DNA from: Sphingobium psychrophilum
GTDB taxonomy: Bacteria > Pseudomonadota > Alphaproteobacteria > Sphingomonadales > Sphingomonadaceae
Length of the DNA: 64,000 nt
Assembly: GCF_012927105.1 (NCBI RefSeq)
Contig: NZ_JABBFV010000020.1
Span: 1-64,000 of the forward strand
Reading direction: 5' to 3'
Numbering within the stretch: position 1 is the first letter of the stretch; the number at the start of each line of letters is the position of its first letter. This document shows, in pieces, positions 43,423 to 52,730 of the stretch. The notes below the pieces were generated by a model that searched no databases, was not told the DNA's origin, and was given only the letters and a program-made list of their open reading frames with translations. The translations under genes and the position numbers were made by a program.

Positions 43423-45462
43423 ATGACCAAACCATCCATCCTCATCCCGGCAACCCATCTCACCAAGTCGCCCGTCAATGTGCGCAAGCGGACTGATCCG
43501 CGCGCTGACGCTGAACTCGAAGCCAGCATCGCCGGACATGGGCTCATCCAGAATCTCGTTGGCGTGCCGGTCTCCCGTAAGAAAGGTCATTATCGCATCA
43601 CGGCCGGTGGCCGCCGCCTTGATGCGATCCATCGCCTGATCGAGAAGGGAACGCTGCCTGCCGATTATGATGTCCCCGTCCTTGTTCTTGCCAAAGCGAA
43701 GGACGGCCGCGAAATCAGCCTTGCTGAAAATTATGACCGGCTGCAGATGTCGCCTGCCGAAGATTGTCTGGCATTTCGCGATCTGATCGAGGTCGAGGGC
43801 CGCAGCACGGCGGAGATCGCCAAGCGCTTCGGCATCGAGGAACGCTTTGTCGTCGGGCGCTTGCGTCTCGCGAACCTCGCCCAGCCGATCTTCGATGCGC
43901 TCGAGGCTGACGAAATCACGCTCGATGTGGCCAAGGCCTATGCGACGACCGCGGACACCGCCCGTCAAACGGCGATATGGGAATCGCTGAGAGGCAGCTA
44001 TTCCCGCGACAATGTGAATGAAATCCGACGGGCGCTCAATGGCTACAGCTATCGCGCAACCGACCCAAAGGCCCTGCTGGTCGGGCGGGATTCCTATATC
44101 GCGGCAGGTGGCCGTGTCGAGGACGCGGACCTGTTCTCCACTGCAGCCGACGAGCGCTGGATCGACACCCATATTCTCGATGATCTGGCGGAGACGAAAC
44201 TCGCCGCGCAGGCCGAGGCAATGCGTGAGCGCGAAGGCCTGGGGGAAGTGCGCATCGTCACCGGCGCGCGAATCCCCTATATGGAGACCTATGCGCTGCA
44301 GCCGCTGACCGGCGTGGCCGAACCGCTCACGCAGGAGCAGGAAGCGCGTAAACAGGAGATTGAGGAGGAGATTGCCGAGATTGAACTGCTTGCCGAAAAC
44401 GAGGCCTATGAGCCGGAAGAGGATGAGGAACAGCGCTATGCTGCCCTCCAGGCGGAACTCACGGCGATCATTGAGCGCGAGGTTGTGATCGATCCTGAGC
44501 AGAAAGCGACCGCTCTTGGCTATGTGGTGCTCGGCCAAGACGGCACGCCGCAAATCCATCATCAACTCTATGTCGCGCCGGTGTCTGATGAAGAGAGCGG
44601 CGAGGCCGATGATGACGGCGACGAGGGCGACGATAATGCCAGCGTTGAAACGCAGGAGAACGATACCGCCGATGACGCTCGCCCGGTGATGAGCCAGCGC
44701 CTTCGCGAAATGTTGGCGATGATGAAGACTGAACTTCTTGCGGTCCACGTCGCCAGTGATCCCGCATTCGCGCTAGATCTGGGCACCTTCATCATGGTCG
44801 ATCGTGAATCCCGCCTGGCGTCCTTCGACATGCCGAGCGATCTGCGGGCTTCGGTGCCTTCCCGTCTCTTGCCCGACTTCAAGCCGGAAACGGCGGCGGC
44901 GGGTGAATGGACGAAGCTCGACGAGGCACTCGATCGGAGCTGGCTCCACCACCAGGCCGTTCCAGATCGTTATGATGCCTTCTGTGCGCTGCCCGACGAT
45001 GCACGTGCGGCCTGGCTCGGATGGGCGATCGCGCGCACGCTTCATGCCGTTCCTGCCGGACGACGCGAGGCAGGCTTTCTCGATCATCTGGGCCGCAAGC
45101 TCGGGATCGATGTCGCGGCCTGGTGGCGGCCGACGGCGCTCACCTACTTCGACAAGCTGACCAAGCCAGGCATCCTCGCCTTGTTCGAAAAGATTGGCGG
45201 ACTGGAACTTCGCATGCGTTATTCCGGGTCGAAGAAGCACGATCTGGCCGCGTCGGCCGAGCGGCTATTTGGTGGCGATGTCATCATCGAGCCCGAAATC
45301 CAGGAACGGGCGCTCCTCTGGCTACCCGACGAAATGCGGTTCGCTGCCCCGGAAAACGGCGAAGAGCCGACCTCGCCCGACAATAGCGGGCACGACCTGG
45401 CGGACATGGTGAACAAGGAAGGTGGCAACGAAGGCGACCAAAGCTTCGCGCAAGCCGCCTGA
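43423..45462 (+). CDS. Large ParB/RepB-like N-terminal nuclease domain protein
   Basis: The 679-residue protein has a ParB N-terminal domain at the start: 'NVRKRTDPRADAELEASIAGHGLIQNLVGVPV', 'YRITAGGRRLDAI' and 'EISLAENYDRLQMSPAEDCLAF', then a helix-turn-helix ('STAEIAKRFGIEERFVVGRL'). Residues about 295-345 and 385-420 are strongly acidic. The rest is not recognised. Length is well above true partition ParB (about 300), and there is no ParA beside it, so it is more likely an element-encoded DNA-binding/nuclease protein of ICEs. Leader element 1 lies upstream. Confidence 0.85.
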   Translation: MTKPSILIPATHLTKSPVNVRKRTDPRADAELEASIAGHGLIQNLVGVPVSRKKGHYRITAGGRRLDAIHRLIEKGTLPADYDVPVLVLAKAKDGREISLAENYDRLQMSPAEDCLAFRDLIEVEGRSTAEIAKRFGIEERFVVGRLRLANLAQPIFDALEADEITLDVAKAYATTADTARQTAIWESLRGSYSRDNVNEIRRALNGYSYRATDPKALLVGRDSYIAAGGRVEDADLFSTAADERWIDTHILDDLAETKLAAQAEAMREREGLGEVRIVTGARIPYMETYALQPLTGVAEPLTQEQEARKQEIEEEIAEIELLAENEAYEPEEDEEQRYAALQAELTAIIEREVVIDPEQKATALGYVVLGQDGTPQIHHQLYVAPVSDEESGEADDDGDEGDDNASVETQENDTADDARPVMSQRLREMLAMMKTELLAVHVASDPAFALDLGTFIMVDRESRLASFDMPSDLRASVPSRLLPDFKPETAAAGEWTKLDEALDRSWLHHQAVPDRYDAFCALPDDARAAWLGWAIARTLHAVPAGRREAGFLDHLGRKLGIDVAAWWRPTALTYFDKLTKPGILALFEKIGGLELRMRYSGSKKHDLAASAERLFGGDVIIEPEIQERALLWLPDEMRFAAPENGEEPTSPDNSGHDLADMVNKEGGNEGDQSFAQAA

Positions 45463-45468
45463 ACATGG

Positions 45469-45501
45469 CCGGGGGCAGGGCTTAGTCACCGCCCCCGGTT
45501 T
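45469..45501 (+). terminator. Terminator after the ParB-like gene
   Basis: CCGGGGGC (45469-45476) and GCCCCCGG (45491-45498) form an 8-bp GC stem with a 14-nt loop, followed by TTTC, six bases after the stop. It is a plausible intrinsic terminator with a short U-tract. Confidence 0.6.
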
Positions 45502-45570
45502 CGGCCTTGGATGGAACTGTGCAACGGTCTAAAATGAGCCGCTGCTCTTAATCGCCAGGGATAATGGCCC

Positions 45571-45814
45571 ATGCATATTTCCATATCTGATGCGGCAGGC
45601 CAACTCATCGACCTTTGTTCGGCGCTCGGAAGCGGGGGAAGAAATCATCCTGACCCGTGAGGGGCACGCTGCTGTCCGTCTTGTTCCGGTCAATATGCCT
45701 ACTGACAGGGCCAGCCGCCTCGTTTTGCTGGAAGAGATGCGCTTGGCCGCCACAGCCAAGACGACAACTGGCCCCAATGCGGCAAATAGCCAGGACTTTA
45801 CTTTATGGCGATGA
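45571..45814 (+). pseudogene. Phd/YefM-type antitoxin gene with a +1 frameshift
   Basis: The first frame reads 'MHISISDAAGQLIDL' and then goes out of frame; the next frame resumes with 'VRRSEAGEEIILTREGHAAVRLVPV'. Together they form the normal antitoxin 'sisdA...l.dLVRRsEaGEeIilTR.G...vrLvp'. The shift lies in CTTTG (45613-45617), consistent with one extra T. Right after it, 'MIAVGT' then a stop resembles the start of a VapC toxin, but the rest is missing. The pair therefore looks inactive. Confidence 0.65.
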
Positions 45815-45999
45815 GGGCATGCCCGGATGATTGCGGTCGGCACGTGAAAGAGCGAACGTGTCTGCTGCTTTTGTCGGAGACGATTTCAGTCGGGGCGGAT
45901 GTCGATCGCCGTTTAACTTCATCGGGTTGACGGGTTTGGAAGCGCGCAGAGGAAGACCCATCTGACGGTCATGCCGCGCCCGCAGTTGTCCGCGATCAT
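45815..45999. other. Short non-coding stretch after the broken antitoxin
   Basis: Apart from the few codons that resemble a VapC start at its left end, no gene is supported here. The region ends at the stop of the UPF0149-like gene on the other strand. Confidence 0.4.
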
Positions 46000-46665
46000 T
46001 TAGTTCAAGCCGCAGCACTTCTTGTACTTGGTATCCGACCCGCAGGGACATGGATCGTTACGCCCCGTCTTTTCGCGCTTGATGGTGACCGGTCGGTAGG
46101 GGTCATTTTCAATCCGCCACTGGTGCAGCATCTCGATCCAGATCGGGATCAGGTCAGGTGCTTCCCGATCCCATTGGTCTTCCGCAGTGAGAGTCAGCTT
46201 TTTCGTCCCATCGGCAAACGCGCGAAGTTCGCGAATACCCTCGATCGCGGCGCGGCAACCGGGATCATCGTCATTGAGGACACGCTGCCAGCCCGAAAGG
46301 GCGAGATCCATTGCCTGTCCGAAACCCTCGATCCACATCTCCCACAATGTCTCGTCCGTTCGCGTGTCGATTTCGAACACCGGTTCGAAGCTGCCCGGCT
46401 GACCCAGGCAGGCCAGGATGACGTGATAATGGTGCATGATGAGGTCTGTGAAATGCTGGAAATCGCCCATTTCACTAAACTGCAGCATGCCCGTGCCGTC
46501 ATCACCAGCCCAGATCTTCTTCAGCCATTGGCTGGGTGCAAGCAGATCGGGGCTGACGAGGATTCCGGTGAGGAAGCCGTCGAGCTGCGACAGCAGCATG
46601 CAATCCTCGCCCTGATCAAGCAGCAGCCGATCGAGTTCGCCGAGATAGTCGAGTGGAATAGCCAT
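46000..46665 (-). CDS. UPF0149/YecA-family protein with a C-terminal SEC-C zinc motif
   Basis: The 221-residue protein has the UPF0149 helical core ('[21 protein letters not shown]', '[20 protein letters not shown]') and ends with a SEC-C motif '[19 protein letters not shown]', which binds zinc and often contacts the ribosome or SecB. YecA-type proteins are associated with ribosomes. Here the gene is on the strand opposite to the backbone genes, so it may be a passenger. Confidence 0.87.
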   Translation of the reverse strand: MAIPLDYLGELDRLLLDQGEDCMLLSQLDGFLTGILVSPDLLAPSQWLKKIWAGDDGTGMLQFSEMGDFQHFTDLIMHHYHVILACLGQPGSFEPVFEIDTRTDETLWEMWIEGFGQAMDLALSGWQRVLNDDDPGCRAAIEGIRELRAFADGTKKLTLTAEDQWDREAPDLIPIWIEMLHQWRIENDPYRPVTIKREKTGRNDPCPCGSDTKYKKCCGLN

Positions 46666-46740
46666 GCTCTTCCATAGCCTCGAGCCGATCCCCCGTCACC
46701 GGGTCTGATCTATCCGTCCTGAACAGTCAGGGGCCGGAAT

Positions 46741-46760
46741 GAAGGAGAGCGGGAAAGGGA
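46741..46760 (+). promoter_or_regulatory. Purine-rich leader element 2 (MTase-helicase gene)
   Basis: GAAGGAGAGCGGGAAAGGGA ends 34 nt before the start of the large helicase gene. It is the least G-rich of the five related leader elements. Confidence 0.4.
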
Positions 46761-46794
46761 AAGCCGGATTGTCCTATTCTCGCATGAGGTGCCC

Positions 46795-49700
46795 ATGACC
46801 TTGCCCCAACTCGCTTTGTCGCAAACCCACGACGCGCCCGCACGCCTGTTCGAGGTTGCCCAGTCTCTTGCCCACCGCCTGCGCAATGGCGGCATGGTCA
46901 ATCGCCAGTCACTCAAGCGCATGATGGCCCAGGCGTTCGGCGAAGATGATGCCGGCGGTGCATGGTCGATGCGCGATGCATATGATGCGCTGGAAACCGC
47001 GCAGGTCCTGCACCTCGCCGATCCGCAATGCGCGCTTCTGGCAGGAACACCTGCCGACATCTTCCAACGACTGCGGCAATTTGAGCGCGGATTGCCCACG
47101 CAGACCTACCGCTCGGAAAAGCAGGTCGAGCTCCAGCAGTTCAGCACGCCCCTCAGCCTCGCCTGGCTCGCAGCCATGGCGGCACGCTGTCGTTCGGACG
47201 ATATCCTGCTCGAGCCCTCGGCCGGCACCGGCATGCTGGCGGTCCATGGCGCACGCGCAGGCGCGCGGCTGCTGCTTAACGAGCATGATCCCGCCCGCGC
47301 CGACCTGCTGTCCCGAAGCTTGGGCGAGATCGTGACACGCCATGATGCCGAACATATTCAGGATATGCTGACCACCGAGCAGATTCCCACGCTGGTGCTG
47401 ATCAATCCTCCCTTCAGTCGGAGCGTTGGCCGCGGGATCGATCGCCATGCCGGCGCGCGCCACCTGCGCGGCGCGCTTGCATCTCTCGCACAAAGCGGGC
47501 GATGCGTCGCCATCATGCCGACAAGCTTCTCGCCAGAAGGTTCGGCCGCGCTTGGCTACAATCTAGTCGCGGAGCTTGTGCCGCCCCGCATCGAAATCGC
47601 CATATCGGGCAGCCCCTATGCCAAACATGGAACGGGGATCGATGTGCGTCTGCTGATCTTCGACAAGGGATGGATCGGCGTGCCGGAGCGTCACGTCGCC
47701 CGCGACATCGAGGCAGCACTGGACCTCGTCCTCGCCATCCCTGATCGGCTGGATCCCCTGCAGCCTCCACCTTTCCTTGCGCCGCCCGCCGTTGGTCTTT
47801 TGCCTTCGCGACCAGCCACTAATGTCGCGCGAGGAAACCTCTTTGCGCATATGAGCGGGCAAAGGCTTGCGCCGCCGTCGCGCGTTGCAGCGGTGGCAAA
47901 GGACGCGCGGCCAATCACATATGTGGTTCGGGAGGCGCCGCTTGCTCCCGGCGAGACCGTGGGCATCTATTCTGCCTGGCGGCCCGCACGGATCTCCATC
48001 GATGCTGCCTCCGGGCATCCCGATGTTCTTGTCGAATCCATTGCCATGGCCTCGGTGTCCCTGCCGGTGCCGCGCTATCAACCCCTGCTCCAGGACCGCG
48101 CGGCCAAGGCGCTGTCAGAGGCGCAGCTTGAAACCGTCATTTATGCCGGGGAAGCGCATACGCGCGATCTTGTCGGCCGCTTTTCATCTAACCTCGCCGG
48201 CGATCGCCTGATCGAGGACAGGGAAGGCAAAGCCTATCGGACCGGCTTTTTCATCGCTGACGGTACTGGTGTGGGCAAGGGTCGCGAGGCGGCGGGCATC
48301 ATCCTTGATCAATGGAACCGGGCCAATCGCCGCGCGATCTGGATTTCCATGGCCGACCTCATCGAGGACGCCCGCCGCGACTGGACGGCGCTGGGCGGGC
48401 TTGCCATCGATATTCAGCCGATTTCAAACTTTCCCCTGGGTACGTCGATCACGATGGAAAGCGGCATTATCTTCCTCACTTACGCCGCCTTGCGCTCCGC
48501 GCGCCACGATACAGCCTCCCGCCTGCAACAACTACTGGACTGGACTGGCGAGGATTTCGTCGGCGTAATCGTCTTCGACGAGTCTCACGCGATGGCGCAC
48601 GCAGGCGGGACCGAGACGGATTTTGGCAAAGCGCAAGGCTCGGAACAGGGGCTTGCCGGCGTTCGATTGCAAAATGCGCTTCCGCGCGCTCGCATTCTCT
48701 ACATGTCCGCGACCGGCGCGGCCAGGCCGGACAATCTCTCCTATGCTGTTCGCCTGGGGCTCTGGGGACCGGGCACTGCCTTTGCCACGCGCGACATGTT
48801 CATGAAGGCGATGGAAGAGGGTGGTATCGCAGCCCTTGAGGTCGTGTGCCGGGATCTCAAGGCTATGGGCCTCTACACGGCCCGGGCGTTGAGCTTTGCG
48901 GGCGTCGAATATGAGCCGTTGGAACATGCGCTGACGCCAGATCAGATTTCGATCTACGATGCCTACGCAGATAGCTGGAGCATCATTCATCGCGGATTGC
49001 ACGACGTGCTGGCCGAGATCGGCATCGTCGATAGAATGTCGGGCAAGACCCAGAACGCTCGGGCGCGCGGGTCAGCTCTGAGCACCTTTGAATCTGCGAA
49101 ATTGCGCTTCTTTTCCAGCCTTCTTGTCAGCATGAAAATGCCCTCGCTCATCAACGCGATCGAGCAGGAGCTGGCGTCGGACAATGTAGTGCTGGTGCAA
49201 CTCGCCAGCACGGGCGAGGCCATGATGGATCGGCGTCTATCCGAACTTTCCGCCCAGGAACGGGCGACGATGGACATTGAGGTTTCTCCAAAGGAAACCT
49301 TGATCGACTATTTGAAAAACGGCTTTCCTGTGCGTCAGATGCGGGTCTTTCGAGCCGACGATGGCGCGATGCGTGCTGAACCGATGGTCGATGCTGAGGG
49401 CAATCCGGTGCTTTCCCGCCAGGCGATCGCCGCACGCGACGAATTGATCGAGGAGCTGTGCGCACTGCCCGCGATTCCGACCGCGCTTGACGCACTTATC
49501 GCGCATTTCGGAACCGACCAGGTCGCCGAGATTACGGGGCGCTCGCGGCGTATCGTGCCCGACATCAACGGACGACAAAAGGTTGAGCGGCGCAGCGCTC
49601 GGGCCAATCTGTTCGAGGTTCAGGCCTTTCAGGATGGCCGCAAGCACATCGCCGCCTTTTCCCTGGCCGGGAGTACCGGACGATCCATGCATTCCGATCG

Positions 49701-51075
49701 GAACTGTGCCAGCGCGCACAGGCGCCGCGCGCATTTTCTGCTGGAACTTGGGTTCCGCATCCTCTCGGCGGTACAGGGCTTTGGTCGTAGCCATCGGACG
49801 AACCAGCTGACGCCGCCCGTCTATCGCCCGCTCACCACCGATTGCCGGGGGGAGCGGCGCTTCCTCAGCACCATCATCTGCGGTCTGGAAGCGTTGGGCG
49901 CATTGACCAGGGGGCAACGCCAGACCGGATCGCAAAACCTGTTCGATCCTTCCGACAATCTGGAATCCGACTATGCCCACGATGCGCTCGTTCAATGGTT
50001 CCATCTCCTCTATGAGGGCAAACTCCGCAGCGTCTCGCTCGCTGATTTCCAGGAGATGACGGGCCTCGAGCTTTGCGACGAAGGCGGGGAACTTCTGGAA
50101 CGTTTGCCGCCCATTCATCGCTGGCTCAACCGCATATTGGCACTGCGGATCGCAACGCAGAACAGCATATTCGAGGAGTTTCTGGGGTTGGTCGAGGACC
50201 GCGTCGAAGCTGCGCGCGCTGCCGGCACGCTTGACCTGGGCATTGAAACCATCCGCGCCGAGAAAGTGGTTCTGCTTTCCGACAGTCTGCTGCGCACCGA
50301 TCCTGTAATCGGCGCCGAGACACGGCTTTTGCGTCTGGAACTGCACCGGCGGCCACCGATTACCAACTGGGCTGCGTTGCAGCTTATTTGCAAGAACACG
50401 GACAATACTGCCTGGCTCCGCAATGCCCGGTCCGGCCGGGTCGCACTGCGCATGCCGACATGGCCGGGACAGGACGACGATGGCAAATGGATCGAACGCT
50501 GCTATCTCATTCGTCCCAGCGGTCAGCTACGCATGGATAGAGCGGCCCTAAAAGCCAGCCATTGGAGCGAGATCGAGCCCGATGCTTTCCAGGTCTTTTG
50601 GGAGCGGGAAGTGGCCGAAGCGATGAAAAATCTCATGGTCGAAACGATCACCATGGCAACCGGGCTGCTGCTGCCCATATGGCATAAATTGCCGGAAGAT
50701 GACGTGCGCGTCTGGCGGATCGACGATGGCGCTGGCGGTTCAATCCTGGGTCGCATCATCCATCCAGCAGCCGTGGAACGGATTCAAAGTGAATTCGGCC
50801 TCGATGGCGCGACAGCTCTTGGTCCCGACGAAATCATCGATGGTGCGCGTTCGGTGGGCGGAGTATCGATCCCAGGTCTTGGTCCGGCCAGACTTGCCCG
50901 GGTTCATGTCAACGACAGTGCACGCCTCGAAATACGAGACTATCGACCCGAGGATCGGACCTGGTTGAAGGCTTGCGGAGCGTTCAGTGAGGTCGTCGCC
51001 TTCAAGACCAGGATTTTCCTGCCTCCTGACCGTGCGGGCGACATCCTTGCCAGGATTATGGCAGAGCGGAGCTAG
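46795..51075 (+). CDS. DNA methyltransferase fused to a strawberry-notch-type helicase
   Basis: The 1426-residue protein joins two enzymes. Residues about 105-280 form an N6-adenine methyltransferase-like domain: 'LLEPSAGTGMLAVHGARAGA' for SAM and 'VLINPPFSRSVG' (NPPF motif, about residue 204). From about residue 460 follows a SF2 helicase of the strawberry-notch family: Walker A 'FFIADGTGVGKGREAAGI' (about 490), 'VIVFDESHAMAHA' (DESH, about 595) and motif VI 'QGFGRSHRTNQLTPPV' (about 997). It would modify and unwind or remodel DNA. The ATG at 46795 follows a GTG 6 nt earlier. Such fusions are typical of conjugative plasmids and ICEs. Confidence 0.9.
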   Translation: MTLPQLALSQTHDAPARLFEVAQSLAHRLRNGGMVNRQSLKRMMAQAFGEDDAGGAWSMRDAYDALETAQVLHLADPQCALLAGTPADIFQRLRQFERGLPTQTYRSEKQVELQQFSTPLSLAWLAAMAARCRSDDILLEPSAGTGMLAVHGARAGARLLLNEHDPARADLLSRSLGEIVTRHDAEHIQDMLTTEQIPTLVLINPPFSRSVGRGIDRHAGARHLRGALASLAQSGRCVAIMPTSFSPEGSAALGYNLVAELVPPRIEIAISGSPYAKHGTGIDVRLLIFDKGWIGVPERHVARDIEAALDLVLAIPDRLDPLQPPPFLAPPAVGLLPSRPATNVARGNLFAHMSGQRLAPPSRVAAVAKDARPITYVVREAPLAPGETVGIYSAWRPARISIDAASGHPDVLVESIAMASVSLPVPRYQPLLQDRAAKALSEAQLETVIYAGEAHTRDLVGRFSSNLAGDRLIEDREGKAYRTGFFIADGTGVGKGREAAGIILDQWNRANRRAIWISMADLIEDARRDWTALGGLAIDIQPISNFPLGTSITMESGIIFLTYAALRSARHDTASRLQQLLDWTGEDFVGVIVFDESHAMAHAGGTETDFGKAQGSEQGLAGVRLQNALPRARILYMSATGAARPDNLSYAVRLGLWGPGTAFATRDMFMKAMEEGGIAALEVVCRDLKAMGLYTARALSFAGVEYEPLEHALTPDQISIYDAYADSWSIIHRGLHDVLAEIGIVDRMSGKTQNARARGSALSTFESAKLRFFSSLLVSMKMPSLINAIEQELASDNVVLVQLASTGEAMMDRRLSELSAQERATMDIEVSPKETLIDYLKNGFPVRQMRVFRADDGAMRAEPMVDAEGNPVLSRQAIAARDELIEELCALPAIPTALDALIAHFGTDQVAEITGRSRRIVPDINGRQKVERRSARANLFEVQAFQDGRKHIAAFSLAGSTGRSMHSDRNCASAHRRRAHFLLELGFRILSAVQGFGRSHRTNQLTPPVYRPLTTDCRGERRFLSTIICGLEALGALTRGQRQTGSQNLFDPSDNLESDYAHDALVQWFHLLYEGKLRSVSLADFQEMTGLELCDEGGELLERLPPIHRWLNRILALRIATQNSIFEEFLGLVEDRVEAARAAGTLDLGIETIRAEKVVLLSDSLLRTDPVIGAETRLLRLELHRRPPITNWAALQLICKNTDNTAWLRNARSGRVALRMPTWPGQDDDGKWIERCYLIRPSGQLRMDRAALKASHWSEIEPDAFQVFWEREVAEAMKNLMVETITMATGLLLPIWHKLPEDDVRVWRIDDGAGGSILGRIIHPAAVERIQSEFGLDGATALGPDEIIDGARSVGGVSIPGLGPARLARVHVNDSARLEIRDYRPEDRTWLKACGAFSEVVAFKTRIFLPPDRAGDILARIMAERS

Positions 51076-51133
51076 TCTTCGCCGCGGTGCGCCCCATCGC
51101 GCGACCGATGATGCTCGCAAGGTCAGCGGTCAG

Positions 51134-51166
51134 ACGAGATATGGGTTGGATAAACCCATATCTCGT
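51134..51166. terminator. Bidirectional hairpin between the helicase and MucR genes
   Basis: ACGAGATATGGGTT (51134-51147) pairs perfectly with AACCCATATCTCGT (51153-51166), a 14-bp stem with a 5-nt loop. It sits between two convergent genes, 58 nt after one stop and 9 nt after the other. No clean U-tract follows, but the long stem suggests a shared transcript end. Confidence 0.6.
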
Positions 51167-51175
51167 CGGTGACCA

Positions 51176-52057
51176 TTATTCCGTAGATGTCGGTGCTGGA
51201 ACAGGCGCTTTCTTCTGCTTTACACCGGATACCCGCCGCCCTGCACCTTTCGGCTTCGTGGATGCCGCAGCTGTTGGCGTTGCGGTCTTTCCAACTGTCC
51301 TTTTCCCGTTGGCTGGCTTGGCAGGTTTGGCCTTTGCGGGCTCTGCTACTGCGGGTTCCAAAGGCTCCTTCACGGATGCTGTCGGGGCCTTCGCAGTTCG
51401 CGGTGCGGTTTGTACGCCCAGCTTCTTCCTGGCAGGCTTTATTGCCGCGGCCTCCGCTTTTGCGGGTACAGTCGCAGGTTCAGGCTTTGGTTCGGACGAT
51501 ACGATTTCTGCTTGAACGCTGGGTTTGGCAGCGGCCGACTTGCCACGGCCGCGCTTGGGGTTTGCCTCAGTTGTACTTACCGGCGCGACTTCGACAACTG
51601 GTGCCGTCTCTACAACGGGTGATGCTTCCACCACCGGAGCTGCATCCTGTGCTTTCGCGCCAACCCGCCGTCCAAGGCCGAGCTTTTCCGCGACGGCGCG
51701 CCGCTGTTCCGAATAGGCAGGCGCGACCATGGGATAATCCTTGGGAAGATTATAGCGCTCGCGATATTCGGCGGGTGTCAGCCCGTTGACTGCCAGATGC
51801 CGCTTGAGGGTCTTGTACGGTTTTCCATCAAGCATGCTGATGATGTGTTCGCGTGAGCCAAGGCTCTTGCGGATCGATACAGCAGGAACATGCTCGGGTG
51901 CCGCTGGCACTTCCACGTCGGCCTTCCGTTCGAGCGCGCCGCGGGTCGCTTCGATGATGCCGGCGATGTCGCCCGCCGGAACCTGATTGTTGGAGAAATA
52001 GGCGCTCAGTAACTGCACCGTCATTGCGGTGAAATCAGGCTGCTCGGTATCGGCCAC
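51176..52057 (-). CDS. MucR/Ros-family regulator with a long histone-H1-like tail
   Basis: The first 145 residues are a MucR/Ros domain: 'LLSAYFSNNQVPAGDIAGII', 'EHIISMLDGKPYKTLKRHLAVNGLTPAEYRERYNLPKDYPMVAPAYSEQRRAVAEKLGLGR'. The Cys residues of the Ros zinc finger are absent, leaving only the helix part. The next 148 residues are Ala/Lys/Pro/Val-rich, with about 30 Lys, like eukaryotic histone H1 or alphaproteobacterial Lys/Ala/Pro tails. Normal MucR is about 140-150 residues, so this is twice the usual size. It is transcribed toward the helicase gene, and may package the element's DNA. Confidence 0.85.
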   Translation of the reverse strand: MADTEQPDFTAMTVQLLSAYFSNNQVPAGDIAGIIEATRGALERKADVEVPAAPEHVPAVSIRKSLGSREHIISMLDGKPYKTLKRHLAVNGLTPAEYRERYNLPKDYPMVAPAYSEQRRAVAEKLGLGRRVGAKAQDAAPVVEASPVVETAPVVEVAPVSTTEANPKRGRGKSAAAKPSVQAEIVSSEPKPEPATVPAKAEAAAIKPARKKLGVQTAPRTAKAPTASVKEPLEPAVAEPAKAKPAKPANGKRTVGKTATPTAAASTKPKGAGRRVSGVKQKKAPVPAPTSTE

Positions 52058-52183
52058 GAAAGGACTCCTGGTTGAGAAACGAATGGAGGATGCCGGTTAT
52101 CGCCGGACTGGAACTGCGCTGTAGCTAAGCGGGAATCTGCAGCTCATGCAAGACGGGAATGAGTGACGGTCATACGGTCCGGT

Positions 52184-52226
52184 AAAGGGGAGGGGGTGAG
52201 GATGGAGAGACCGACTGGAGTCCAGT
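52184..52226 (+). promoter_or_regulatory. Purine-rich leader element 3 with hairpin
   Basis: AAAGGGGAGGGGGTGAGG is followed by the palindrome ACTGGAGTCCAGT (52214-52226), a 6-bp hairpin with a one-base centre. The element ends 18 nt before the gene at 52245. Confidence 0.55.
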
Positions 52227-52244
52227 AACTACGAAAGGCATGTC

Positions 52245-52730
52245 ATGGCCGACCGTGTGTCCGCGCATATCATGATAGGCGGTGTGCTCTCCCGCGCGCA
52301 ATATTCCGTTCTCGTTCAGGCGATCGGCAACGACAATGCGGCTGTCGATTGGGACGGAACGCCCTTCGATCCCGCCAATATTCCCGCAAATAACCCTCTC
52401 ACCTTGATGGATCACGAAGTGGCCAATGGATGCTTCGGGAGAATCGAATCATGCTGTCGACGTCTTGGCCTTCCCTACGTCCGATGGTCAGGCGGATATG
52501 CGGGAAGCTTCCCCTCTGTCCGCGTCATTTACAAGGGCCATGGCGAACCACGACACTATCTGACGACCGAAGATGACCAGCAGATCTTCTCGATCGAACG
52601 CATTCGAGAACTGGGAAGCATCGCGGCAATCGAAAATGACTATCAGCTTGCACGCCAGAACCCGCCGCCGCTGGTGCTCATCGATGAAGAACAGATCGAT
52701 GAAGCAATGATGGAGCCGGTCCATGGCTGA
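52245..52730 (+). CDS. Hypothetical backbone protein, 161 aa
   Basis: The protein has no domain I can name. Visible parts: an N-terminal 'RVSAHIMIGGVLSRAQYSVLVQAI', an acidic C-terminus with 'IDEEQIDEAMMEP', and two Cys in 'RIESCCRRLGLP'. The stop overlaps the start of the next gene by 8 nt, so both are co-translated. It is likely a conserved element protein of sphingomonad ICEs. Confidence 0.75.
   Translation: MADRVSAHIMIGGVLSRAQYSVLVQAIGNDNAAVDWDGTPFDPANIPANNPLTLMDHEVANGCFGRIESCCRRLGLPYVRWSGGYAGSFPSVRVIYKGHGEPRHYLTTEDDQQIFSIERIRELGSIAAIENDYQLARQNPPPLVLIDEEQIDEAMMEPVHG

Noticed and set aside
43423-45462. ParB-like gene as part of a plasmid partition system
   Set aside because: No ParA gene lies next to it and no centromere-like repeats were seen; its length is over twice that of partition ParB proteins.
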